This document shows positions 37,303 to 47,290 of a DNA stretch of 64,000 nt, piece by piece (within the stretch, counting starts at the first letter, position 1; each line of letters starts with the position of its first letter). A program made the translations under genes and the position numbers. The stretch lies in the NCBI GenBank assembly GCA_034440635.1, contig JAOTON010000333.1, positions 1,522,888-1,586,887 of the forward strand, read 5' to 3'. The stretch is from Lepas anatifera. Taxonomy: Eukaryota > Arthropoda > Thecostraca > Lepadidae. The notes beneath the pieces were generated by a model. It did no database searches. It was given only the letters and a program-made list of their open reading frames with translations, and was not told the origin of the DNA.

Positions 37303-38616
37303 ATGCACTTTGATCATCTTCTTCGTGAGGTCAGTGGCACTGGGAAGTGGTAGTTCCTCATCACCTGCTGGGCGGCTTCTTTGGTATTCATCTCGCCAGC
37401 ATTTTACTTGGGACTGATGTACCTCGGTGCTACCCCTGAGTTCCGCTGTGCCGACGACTACCCAGGCAACGTCACATTCCGCGACATCCCTGAGTCTGCC
37501 TCGCAGTGCTACACCACCGCCGGAGCGCCCTGCCAGAGCTGGCGGTATGACCTGGATACTGACGGTGATGGAGTCGATGACGCCTCCACAGTGGTCTCCG
37601 AGTGGAACCTGGTGTGCGATCGCAAGCCACTGTTGTCTGCCCTGCAGGCGGCCCTTCAGGGTGGAGGTATAATAGGCGCCCTGCTCGCTGGGCAGCTCGC
37701 AGACCGAGTCGGAAGGCGAAAGGTGTATATCTACTTCATTGGGCTGTATGTTGTTGCCGCATCACTTCCGACCGCAGCAAACTCGTATGAGGTGTATTTG
37801 GTATTCCGATTTGTACTAGGTATTGCATGGGTCGGTTCATCCACCATCCTGGTAGTTTTAGTGCTTGAAGTGGTGGAAAAAGAGTGGCGTGCTTTAATAG
37901 GTCAGATAGTCCTTGCACCAAGCACCTTCGGTCAGATGGCAATGGCAGCCGCTGCCTACAAAATTCGCATCTGGTGGCACCTACAGCTCATGTACGCGGC
38001 GCTTGTGGCAGTGCAGTGTCTCATGTCCTTCCTGGTCCCCGAGTCTCCGCGCTGGCTGATTCTCCACAATCGAGAAGACGAGGCGGTCGCCGTGCTGACG
38101 TCAGCCGCCCGAGTGAACGGGAAGCCGGTGCCGAACGAGGGGCAGCTGCGTCTCTGGATCCGTGAGGTGCGTCGCCACGAGAAGGCTGAGAACGCGGAAG
38201 AGGGCACCAGCGTGCGAGCCGCCATCAGCCAGTTCTGGAGATCACGGAAACTAAGGCGTTTGATCACCCTGGTGGGGCTTTTCTCGTCTGGAACTGCCTT
38301 GGCTTTCTATGGGCTCCATTTTGATGTTGCGCAGCTGAGCGAGAATTTGTATTTGGCTGGTGTTTTATTGGCTCTGATAGAACTACCAACTTACTTTCAG
38401 GCTCCCCTTTTGAACCGTTTTGGTCGCCGCCCGATGCTGATCATTCCAAGCCTGTGTGCCGGTGTCGTCATGCTGTTATTCGCCGTAAAACATGACCCAG
38501 TGCTGTGGCTTGGTTTGGGCATGTTCGCCAAACTAATGATTATTGTGACTTATTCCCTTCTATACACCTATATACCAGAAATAATGCCGACATCAGTTCG
38601 AGCAATAGGCTGCTAA
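37303..38616 (+). pseudogene. SLC22-family organic ion transporter, probably broken
   Basis: The product resembles SLC22 organic cation/anion transporters, plasma-membrane proteins of the major facilitator superfamily. Family hallmarks, in order, are the N-terminal FDHLLREVSGTGKW; the first membrane segment running into GATPEFRC; a cysteine-bearing extracellular loop; SEWNLVCDR; the facilitator signature GQLADRVGRRK; PESPRWL; and in the second half FGRRP and YIPEIMPTSVR. Two defects are visible. At 37351-37353 an in-frame TAG stands where the family has Gln (GKW-stop instead of GKWQ). The frame then ends right after PTSVRAIGC, so about 100 residues with the last two membrane segments are missing. 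The frame continues upstream without a stop to 37159, with another ATG at 37246. No intron interrupts about 430 codons, unusual for SLC22, so a retrocopy is possible. Alternatives are a sequencing error or polymorphism at the TAG and a missed 3' intron. Confidence 0.85.
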
Positions 38617-38964
38617 TGTATGATTATGGATTGCGATATTTCATTTCGAAATGTCTGCCGAGATGGTGCTGAATTAAATAGTCTTTCCGAAAAATTGCGC
38701 TCAATGTGATGTCAAAGGAGCTTCTTCGCTGCCGTGATGAATATAAATCACTGCATTGGTACATAAATTTTGTTCCACGGTATTTACCTCAGCATTTTAA
38801 CACAAATTAGATCGTTTTCTGGTGAAGTTGCTAGATCTTCGAAAGAAAATGCCTCCCACGTTTGTTGTGTTATGCCCTGATTTAGCTTGACAAAGTTGAG
38901 AAAATGCCTGAAAATAAATATCCATTGAAAAATGTTCCGGCTGAACATATGGCTGGTAGTTATG
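38617..38964. other. region between SLC22 and TTAA element D
   Basis: AT-rich and without the missing C-terminal membrane segments of SLC22 in any frame. No polyadenylation tail or target-site duplication was seen that would mark the end of a retrocopy. Confidence 0.4.
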
Positions 38965-40178
38965 TTAACACGCGCATTGACGGGGGCGGGTACCCGCCCC
39001 CTCAGGTTTTTCGGAGACAGCAGAAAAACGGCGGCGCGTAGCGCCGCCGTACTTGGCATACCATTTCCCACATCATTTTTACAACTTCTGTGAACATTTT
39101 AAGGATAGGTCATCTCAGGTCAGATCACCAGTACAGGTCAAGTGACCTGACCTCAAAAAAAGTTTAAGATAGCATAAGTCGGAGCAGGGTGAACTTATCC
39201 GATTGAAACTCATATCACATAATGGGCCCACCGAGTTCTCTAAAATATGTTCCGGTATTTTTGATATCGATGACCTAAGGTCAGGTACAAGGCATGACCT
39301 CTCCGTTGGAAATACATTGGAAAAATGGTTTTTACTGAATAACTTAGTAACGGAGGGTGATATAGTGTTCATTCTAGTTGCATTACACTCACCTTGTTGT
39401 AGTTCTAATGATACAAATTTTATATCATTTGACCTTGACCTGACCTCAGGTCAGGTCAAATCCTTGATTTGAACTAGCAAGGTTAAATCATATATCATTC
39501 GATTCGGCTTGCTACGAGGATTCCTATAGTTCAAAAGTCGTTTTGCTCTATCTTTACTTCTTCAGATGTAATGGCCGAAAACCTTAATTTATATGTTATC
39601 GCCAGGACGGCCAGTGTGCAAATTATGACATTTTCGACGAGCTCTCGTTGGTGCGAGTGCCCTTGGAGACAGGAGCGAATGGTGCGAATTTTACCAACCT
39701 GGTGCGAATTTGTGAGACTGGTGCGAGGAAGGTGACACTGAAAACCAAACAAATAATGGCTATATGGTTAGAAAGATACAGGAGGGGCCTTATGAAAAGT
39801 CCTCAACTAACTAACTAATAAAAGAGGTAGCATTGCATCTTGTGGGTAGGAATGGGTGCGTTTTTCTCCCTGGTATATGGAAAATTGGTGCGATTTTTTG
39901 GTGGCTGGCAGTGCGAGAACCTTCGATGGCTGGTGCGACTGGTCTGGCCTGCTGCCATACTTTACAGACATGTAGGACGACATGTTTTGACCTCTCGTGA
40001 CCTTAAATGTGACCTGAAAAAAATGGTTCAAATATTTTTGATAAAGAAGTAGATGGGCTACCCAACTCCGTTTACCGTTTTTCGCTACCTACCGTGGTTC
40101 TCGAGATCTTAGGGGGGCGGATACCCACCCCCTCGTCAAGGCTAAGGTGGCTCAGACCCCCGTCAAAGCGCGTGTTAA
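38965..40178. mobile_element. TTAA-flanked non-autonomous element, copy D
   Basis: The left end TTAACACGCGCATTGACGGG and right end TTGA-type CCCGTCAAAGCGCGTGTTAA are inverted, with TTAA on both sides, 1214 bp in all. A perfect 10-bp-stem hairpin with a 3-nt loop (GTA) sits at 39028-39050. By hand count the interior has 16 exact AGGTCA/TGACCT hexamers. The densest group, at 39427-39460, has three TGACCT followed directly by two AGGTCA. A separate cluster of GGTGCGA motifs occupies 39649-39940. It starts only 350 bp past the end of the SLC22 frame. It has no transposase. Confidence 0.82.
39028..39050. repeat. perfect GC hairpin in TTAA element D
   Basis: The arms ACGGCGGCGC and GCGCCGCCGT are exact complements around the loop GTA. 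Equivalent hairpins occur in copies B (29332-29350) and C (30394-30413), always just inside one terminus. This is therefore a conserved structural part of the family. Confidence 0.9.
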
Positions 40179-40671
40179 ATTAGGAGACATTAAAATTGCA
40201 GTGAAAATTTCCCGCAAGGTCATTTTTATTTCCGCTGGGGGCTAGAGGGTAAGATGCTCCAACGACTTGTGCCAATGAGCGCCGCCACCGCACCTAGAAT
40301 TAGGGGGCAAACCCATGTTTGCCTCTCCTGGGTGGGAGCGAACATTTTTTTGCTCTACAGACATTGTGTAAACATTTCTTTCAGTGCTCGTCAGACCTAG
40401 TATAAAGCTTCATCTCCAGAGTACATGATCGCTCTCCGGGGCGAAGGAGAGCGAATATTTTTTACTCTACAGACCTAGGGTAAACACTTCTTTCTCAAAA
40501 ATTTCAATCATTTATATTGAAACTATATAGGCCAAAAACATAGCCCAGGTTAAATACTGAAAATGCCAACTTTTGCTAGTTCACATTTCTCTACTTCGCC
40601 TGCAAGGTACCGACAAATAAAAATTTGCGATGCTTCACCGTACTCTGCATCCAGAAGTCAGGCTATTATCA
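40179..40671. other. intergenic DNA, no gene recognised
   Basis: Unique sequence with two related 40-bp stretches (TGGGAGCGAACATTTTTTTGCTCTACAGAC-like at about 40330-40364 and 40446-40475), probably a short local duplication. No open frame of note. Confidence 0.4.
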
Positions 40672-41131
40672 TTTAAAGGGAATGTGGCACCTTCACAACG
40701 TGATTTTAACTGAGATAGCCAAGTTTTAAAGCAGGTCGGAAAACCCGGTACTCCATATTTCATTTGTCTTGGAACTCGATACTTCCGTAGAAAAAAGGTA
40801 AAACCTACCCGACACCAGCCCCCTCAGCCCCCCGTCGCCGGCGGCCATTGTTGTGAGCTACTGGTGTGACGACATATGCTGACGTCACGATGAGCATCGG
40901 CCAATCGAAGCCCTTGAAGCGTTTCAAGTATGGTAGTGGTTGCCAGATCGTGACATCATCCACAGGCTGATATTTATTTCTTTTTCTAGAGGAGTATTTA
41001 TAAAAACAAAATATTGAGCTTATTGTACATTTTTTCAGAGAAATCGTGAGTGGTTTCATTATTTTTGAATAAAAGTACGCCTAATTGCACTAAATTCCAG
41101 GATTCGACCAAGGTGCCAAATTCCCTTTAAA
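40672..41131. mobile_element. DNA transposon-like element with 22-bp inverted ends, 460 bp
   Basis: The left end contains AAAGGGAATGTGGCACCTT and the right end AAGGTGCCAAATTCCCTTT, inverted with one mismatch in this stretch. Both are set in a TTTAAA context. The interior is non-coding and includes a CRE-like GCTGACGTCACG, a CCAATCG box and a GTGACATCATCC motif in one cluster. A truncated reverse-orientation copy lies at 25483-25870 and a fragment at 6867. The superfamily is not assigned, because the target-site duplication is ambiguous inside the TTTAAA palindrome. Confidence 0.8.
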
Positions 41132-41303
41132 TAAGCAGGAGCAAGCCTAACGACCCAAGCCTAGTGACAGAGCATCCCTTGCAACGAGGGAGTCTTGGAG
41201 AACCAGGGTTCACCAAGGGAGAACCCGGTCCGTTAGAACCGGGAGCCGGTTATTTGAAACTGTATCATCATGCTTGCGAACACATGAAAACAGAACCCTA
41301 GTG

Positions 41304-41666
41304 CAGTGGCGGATCCAGGGGGGGCAAAAAGGCATTTGCCTCCAAACGGAAAAGCTCGGGGAAAAACTATGTCCCCCAAAGCGATCAACCCCCTTTTCCC
41401 CGACTCCTTTTTAGTAGATTTTGGTGCTTCAACTCTCAACTTCAAACAGAACCAGCTAAGTTCAATGGAAATATGGGGGGCCTTGGATAGGAAAAAAGTA
41501 TCTTGAGCCCATATTTTTCAGCCCGTGGCGCTTTTTTTGCTTTTCGCCTCAAATTTCAATATTCTCACCGGCAAATCATATTTTAGCACGATTTTTCACT
41601 GTGACATTTTTTTGCTTTTCGACTTTGGTTTGCCCCTCCTAAACCGACCGGCTAGATCCGCCACTG
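41304..41666. mobile_element. hAT-type MITE (GCGGATCCAG family), 363 bp
   Basis: The left end CAGTGGCGGATCCAG and right end CTAGATCCGCCACTG are inverted with one mismatch. A perfect 8-bp duplication, CCCTAGTG, lies at 41296-41303 and 41667-41674. The interior is homologous to the 300-bp copy at 27100-27399, with 60 bp of extra sequence. This is the best-preserved insertion of this family here. Confidence 0.95.
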
Positions 41667-41858
41667 CCCTAGTGCACTCGCCCACTGTCTTCTTTAGGGC
41701 TTCTATACACAATTTGAACTCTTCAAGTACACCACATTAGGATTCGAGCGTTTTAAATGAACGGTATCCCTTAGAGCAGGCATATTTTCCCCTCTTACGC
41801 AGGGGGATGTAGTTATCCCTGTGTTAATATTCATCCCATGACCAAGTGCTGAACAAAA

Positions 41859-43099
41859 TTAACCCTATTTCCGGCAGGGGGGCTAATATTGCCCCCCTTC
41901 AGGTTTTCCAAGAATATCTCCGAAACGGCTTGCGATAGAACTTTGAAACTTCCTGACTTTTCCTAAAACTAGTACAGGCAGGTTTTCTAAAATTTTCAAG
42001 ATTATATATTTACCAGGGGCGGAGCTATGGCTGGTTTTTTGGGGAGGTTCTATCCACAAACCAAGTATTATCGTATGCGATGGGTTTTTTGTATAAGGAA
42101 GCCGTCTCTGCTGATCCTGATACCAGTTATATGGTTTTATTATATCATTTTTATGTGAGATGATAGTGCATTCACAATTGTTACTATTTGTATTCATCAG
42201 GGGCGGTTACAGCAGTTTAAAATGGGGGAATGTTATCAAGAAGGACTAAACGTTAGTAAGTGAGAAGACTGCTTACAGCCGTGTCAGGGCGAATACAATT
42301 GGGTATATGAAAATTCAAAATAGTTATAACCCAATTCTAGATTACCAGAGGCGTGTCCAGTCACTACACATTTTCAAAATGTATATTCCCAGCCAGTATC
42401 ACCGCCGCGACTCAATATCGTTGTATATTGAAAATGTGTTTCCAATCACCCCCACCCCCCACGACGAGTCCTTGATCCGCCTATGTCACCCCCTTTCCCA
42501 GAGCTGCCATGGGAGGGTAAAAATTATCAGAAATTTAATTTCAACTAGTCGAGGGACTAATATACTCATGCATACCATTCGCATATTGTTGGTATGTATT
42601 TTACCCCACTGTTTTACCTTACTGCATCTGCCCCTGATGAGTTTTTCACTTTTTTTCTCATTTATTTATGTGTCAAAGATGCCAAGCAGTATATCACGGC
42701 TTCTAATCCGCAAAAAACTTTTTAGGTTGTATATATTTCCCCTCATAGTCCTGGTCCTGGAACTGCCATTGAATTTCGAATTTTTGCGTAACTCGAGTAT
42801 ATGAAAATTTTGGGTCAATTATTTGTAAATCTGAACTAGTTTTGTGAAAATCGTACAACAGAGACAAGGGTTATGGAAAATCTAAAAAATACACAAAAAT
42901 TGTATATTTTGCACGACCTTCTCCTAAAAAATGAAAATTTTGAAATTTTCTTTTTTCAAAATAAAGTTTAGCAGCAGAGGAATCTATGGCACTTTGAATT
43001 TTCAAAATCGGCCGGTTAGATTACGAGATCTTAGGGGGGCCGATATTGCCCCCCTGCCGGAAATAGGGGTAGCCGGGAGCCTGACGGAAATAGGGTTAA
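41859..43099. mobile_element. TTAA-flanked element, copy G (divergent subfamily)
   Basis: Both ends carry TTAACCCTATTTCCG in inverted orientation and are delimited by TTAA, 1241 bp in all. The right end contains a second, internal copy of the CTATTTCCGGCAGGGGGGC motif. A GAGATCTTAGGGGGGC block near the right end is shared with copy D, linking it to the same family, but the AGGTCA richness is absent. Two CAGGGGCGG motifs inside (42014, 42196) look like ends of hAT-like elements and suggest nested insertions. No transposase is seen. Confidence 0.75.
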
Positions 43100-43232
43100 A
43101 GGTTTTCTAGCCTAAGAAATAACGCGATAATCAATCACCTGAACTAGTATTGAACCCTTTCCAGGAAATCTAAAAGACGTGATGTCGATTTATAATGAAC
43201 AAATACAAAATCTTAGAACGTTACAAGCTGTA

Positions 43233-44602
43233 GAAGGCGCTCAGCGCCCTTTCCGGCCCGCCACCCAGGGGTGGGGCGGCGGGTGCCTGTGAAGAGCGAT
43301 AGGGTGCCAGGGGAAGCGCCCCTGTGCATCGGCTGAGGCCGTCGATGGTGCTAAGTGTTACGGGAACAACTATTTGTCGCTGGCGGCGTTAGTCCGACCC
43401 ACGAGCTGGGCGAGCGGAGTGGTGGTTTGGTGTTAGATGTTGTGAGGAGCGGTTTAAGGAAAAAACAGAGGTGAGCAGAGGAGTTATAAAGCGGGGGACG
43501 GGAGATCTGGAGGGGTTGTGGGATTTGGCAGCCAAAATACGGGCTGCCGTATAAGCGGGGCGAGTGACCTTGAGTCGTGAGACGGCATTTTCGTAGCGTT
43601 GTGTGATTGGTCAGTTTGTGGAGGCTTCTCGGCGATTAGGTTCGTGGGCCATTGCGTCAGTAAGTAGTTCTGTTTTTCGGTGTTCGATAAGACGAATTTC
43701 ATTAGCCCACGGAAAACAATTGTTGAGTGAAAATGACGACTGGCCAGATTACTTTATATTTGTAGAGCGCAGTTAGCTTCTTGAGTATTAGTTAGATTAC
43801 AAGTATTTGATGGATGAGTATGGAGGTTCAGCGGTAGCTATTCTGGATTGAAAATTGTTTAGATCAACAGCCTATTTTATTTCGGAGCAAAAGTAAGTTG
43901 GAAAATAGGTAAAATTGATGATACGTACGTTACAGTACGTTAAATTTATGACAACTGCGCCGATAATAGCATTAGATATCGTATTCATGTATTTTTGGCA
44001 ACCTATGACCTTATATTTAGCTTTTAACGTGATTGTTTACTTTTGAGAGTTTCCCCGCACCCGCGCCATTGTAGTTTTCCATTGTTTTTGAAGGTACTCG
44101 GGCCGCCGTATGATGAGACGGCGGCTCGCTTGAGGCGGATAGCAACGAGGGGTACCGGATATCGCCCAGCACCGGAATTAAGCTGGTATGGCCAGGTTTT
44201 TACACCTAAACGTGGTGGAAATTGTACTCGAGCTGTGGTTGTAGCAGATGTTGAAGCAGTTGAGGTAGCATGTGCTGAAGCAGGCGACGTAAAGGTGTTG
44301 AAGCGGATGATGTAAATTGGGGCAGAGGATAAGTGTGCAGTTGTGTGGACTTGGGGTTGGGGTGTTGCGTGGGTTTTTAACGAGGGTATTTAACGAGGGT
44401 TTAGATCAGAGTCGGGGTGATGAGTGCTAACGCGGACGCCCTCGGCAGAACGGTGTTTGCTACAAGTATGGGGATGCTGCGAGGGCAGGTGGCGTGAGGA
44501 GGGGAGTAGAAATACAGCAGCGCCAGTGACAGCTCGTTGTTTCGGCGATGATCCCGGGAGGGCAGCAGCTGGTCTGGAGCGGGACCAGCCGTGGCCGCTA
44601 CA
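43233..44602 (+). repeat. 5' LTR of the BEL/Pao element
   Basis: About 1.37 kb, direct-repeat partner of 51976-53392. It starts at the shared GAAGGCGCTC and ends GTGGCCGCTACA. It contains the CCGCCACCCAGGGGTGGGGC palindromic patch (43259-43278). Compared with the 3' copy it lacks about 45 bp near its end (at about 44575). Similarity is over 90% by eye outside indels. Confidence 0.88.
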
Positions 44603-45717
44603 GTTCAGCTTAGGTACAGCAGTTTGGAGGTGCAGGAGTTCAGCTTCAGCATTTGTCAACAAAGAATTCTTCAATGGGTATCCAGGTGATTGAAGACTTC
44701 AAGTAAGTGGAAACCTCCATTCCCCAGTGAAAGCCAGTGAACATGCTTCAGTAACCCCAGTGATAAGCCAGTGATGAGTTGGGTATTCGTCTTGTGCAGC
44801 CAGTATGTACATATTTGATCTTTTCAGACTCTATGGAAGTTCATAATCTGCATTCTCATTCTAACATGCAGTGGAAGACAGTCTTTCCTCATTATTATTG
44901 ACATCAAGAGACAGCAGTGTGGAGGTGTTTTGTCTGGGGATGTGTGGTGAGGTGTGTGGGAAGGGGGTGGTTTTTCAATGAGGGTGTGATGGGAGATATG
45001 ATAGCAGAGGGCTGGGGGGTGGATGTCAGCGTGGATGTGATGTGGACTTAGGTTGGTTGGCAAGTGTGACGCAGGCTCCCCCTTCCCGTCCCTGGGTGGC
45101 GTCTAGATTTCTCCATTGGATAGATGAGGACAGATACTTCTAAAGGCTCAGTGGGTTGAGTGGAACTATAGAGTGGGCAGGCATGCAGGACTGAATCAAG
45201 TATTGGCATAGTGGCTGCGGCTTCATTTCTCAACCATGATTAGAAATGGTAAGTTCCGTTAGGCTTATCCGATAGGTTGGAGGGTTGAGTTACACTCAGT
45301 TGCTTGGTCTGGAACGTCAGTTTGGTTCGGCAGGTAAGTGGCCGCATATTCCTGGACAGATGACGGTGCACCAGGTTTAGTGATGAGATTGATATTGCAT
45401 GGGGTTTGCTGGTAACTGCCTCGGATGCATGTATTAGTTTCAGCTATGCGTAGTGTAGAAAGGTAGGTAGCGCCATCTATCTAATTAGTAGTAGTCAAGC
45501 ACCACCTAGCAGGAGTAAACTTGACAGTGTAAAGTGCTACTTTGTTCCACGTACTGTATTAATGTATATTGCCATTAGATATTTCAAACAGTGGAATTAT
45601 TCGGTACTTTCAAGATCCCTTTAAAAATAAATATTGCAGATTTTCAAGCTCATGACAGTTGATGGTCTTTTGGAATAACTTAGACATTGTTTCACGCTGT
45701 ACTCTGTTGTGTTTAAT
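44603..45717 (+). other. BEL/Pao leader between 5' LTR and gag
   Basis: Non-coding internal sequence. A tRNA primer-binding site should start within a few bases of 44603, but the sequence there matches no primer tRNA I can name, so it is left unassigned. GT- and GA-rich stretches occur at 44920-45060. Confidence 0.5.
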
Positions 45718-47290
45718 ATGGCACCAGTGCGAAAAGAACTAGCTAAGCTTAAGCTTTCAGACTAAGAGAAAGAACTTGAAAGTCGAGGATTGGATGCCTC
45801 TGGTACGAAAGCCGAGCTACTAGATAGATTAACGTTGGCAATCAAGATGGATGAACGAGATCAACTTGACCAAAACTACCCGGTGGTACAGTCAGCAGGT
45901 GTGAGTACCGAGTTAGAATCAGACACCAATCCAAATCCAGTAGGTAGTGAACCAGTAGAGTCGCCAGCGCGGACGGAGAACCCTCAGGTGTTGAGGGCTA
46001 AGTTAAAATTTCTAAAGGAGAAATTAGCGTTAGATGAGCAGCGACTGAGGATAGACGGTAGAGCACAACAGATAGAGCTTGAAATGCAGCTGGTCGAAGT
46101 TTGCGGTGGCGCTGTTGAGGAGTCTTTTATCGAACCAGTGCGGATAAATGCGACCGATTCGGATAGGGCCCACACTCAGGATAATCCGATATCCGACGCG
46201 TTGTGCGCCCAGCTACAGCGGTCCCTCATGCCGGTTTTGGAGCTGAAGCCATTCTCAGGTGACATTCTGGAATACCAACTATTCATCAAATCTTTCGATG
46301 CTAGGATAGGCCGTCACAGTAACAACCCAACCGAACTTCTTCACTATTTGGAAGGTTACATTACGCAAGTGCCAAACCAGATAGTACGCAGCTGTTTATA
46401 TATGGGGGGAGGAGGGATACGCGGAAGCTAGGAAGCTTTTAGACGCGAGGTTCGGCAACACCTACAAGGTCGCCGAACGGTATCTCGAAAGAATCCGTAG
46501 GTGGCCCAAGGTTCACGCGGGGGACTTAGCCGGCCTGGACCGAATGTTACTGTTTCTGACCGAGGTAAAAAACGTGATGCATGAACTTCGAGACAGTGAA
46601 CTTGATCACCCGCGCACAACTCAGGCGGTTTTGGGGAAATTGCCGGGAGCGCTGCAAGACCGTTTCCTGCGGCTTGCGGACTCTCGACAGGGAGAGCAGA
46701 GAGCAGTGGCCTTTGCGGACCTCGTCGTGCTGCTGGGGACGGAAGTGAGAGTGAGGAGCAATCCTTTATTTGCAATAGATAGGATGGGAGCCGAGGGACC
46801 AGGGCACCGAACTGCAGGACATCAACCGGACGATCGCGCTGTACGGCACCGAGTTAATGCGGTCTCGGTGGGGAGCGAGGGGGCGGTGCTTGTTTTTGTG
46901 GGGGCAGCATCTGATAGACGACTGCAGCGACCTCAAGGCGAAGCCGGTTGGAACTAGGATGGAGGTCCTGCGGTCAAATAGGCTTTGTTTTAGGTGTCTC
47001 AAACCAGGAAATGTAGCCAGATGGTGTCGTCAGAGGGAGAGCTGTGGGGTTTGTGGAAGGCAGCACGCCTCTCTCCTTCACGTAGCAGGGGATCCCCGGC
47101 GGCCGGAGGCTGCACCAGTTGCTGCAGCGGAATCGGGAGGGTCTAACCCGACGATAGTCAGCGCGTGTGGCAGTGGACAAGGGCAAGGGTCGTGCGTTCA
47201 TGCCTATCGTGCCAGTCAAGATACGGGCGGAAACGGGGCGGGAGGTTTATACCTAGCGTTTTTGGATGGGGGAGCAGTGGGTGTTTTATG
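45718..47290 (+). pseudogene. BEL/Pao gag, disrupted
   Basis: Gag would form the retrotransposon capsid and bind its RNA. Reading starts at ATG 45718. An in-frame TAA at 45763-45765 interrupts a SAP-like motif (LAKLKLSD, stop, then ESRGLDASGTKAELLDRL). Next come a charged coiled-coil-like stretch (about 45985-46110) and a BEL-type Gag segment (LELKPFSGDILEYQLFIKSF). At the G-rich run 46402-46417 the frame shifts and coding continues (TEVKNVMHELRDSELDH). A second shift lies between about 46790 and 46930. It leads to two zinc-knuckle-like motifs, CFRCLKPGNVARWC and CGVCGRQHASLLH (about 46985-47085). A SAP-type DNA/RNA-binding motif at the start of a retroelement Gag is unusual. Confidence 0.88.

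Noticed and set aside
37351..37353. UAG reassigned to glutamine in this organism
   Set aside because: One TAG at a Gln position is not evidence for a changed code, and the only other recognisable coding region, the BEL element, is decayed and cannot test it; mutation, error or a null allele is simpler.
37340..37353. Splice acceptor (GTGGTAG) starting the SLC22 exon at 37354
   Set aside because: The 16 codons before the TAG match the SLC22 N-terminus in the same frame and correct spacing, so the sequence looks contiguous rather than intron-exon.
42346..42485. Further hAT-type MITE (CAGAGGCGTG to GATCCGCCTATG)
   Set aside because: The ends pair at only about 10 of 15 positions and the flanking octamers (TAGATTAC, TCACCCCC) do not match.
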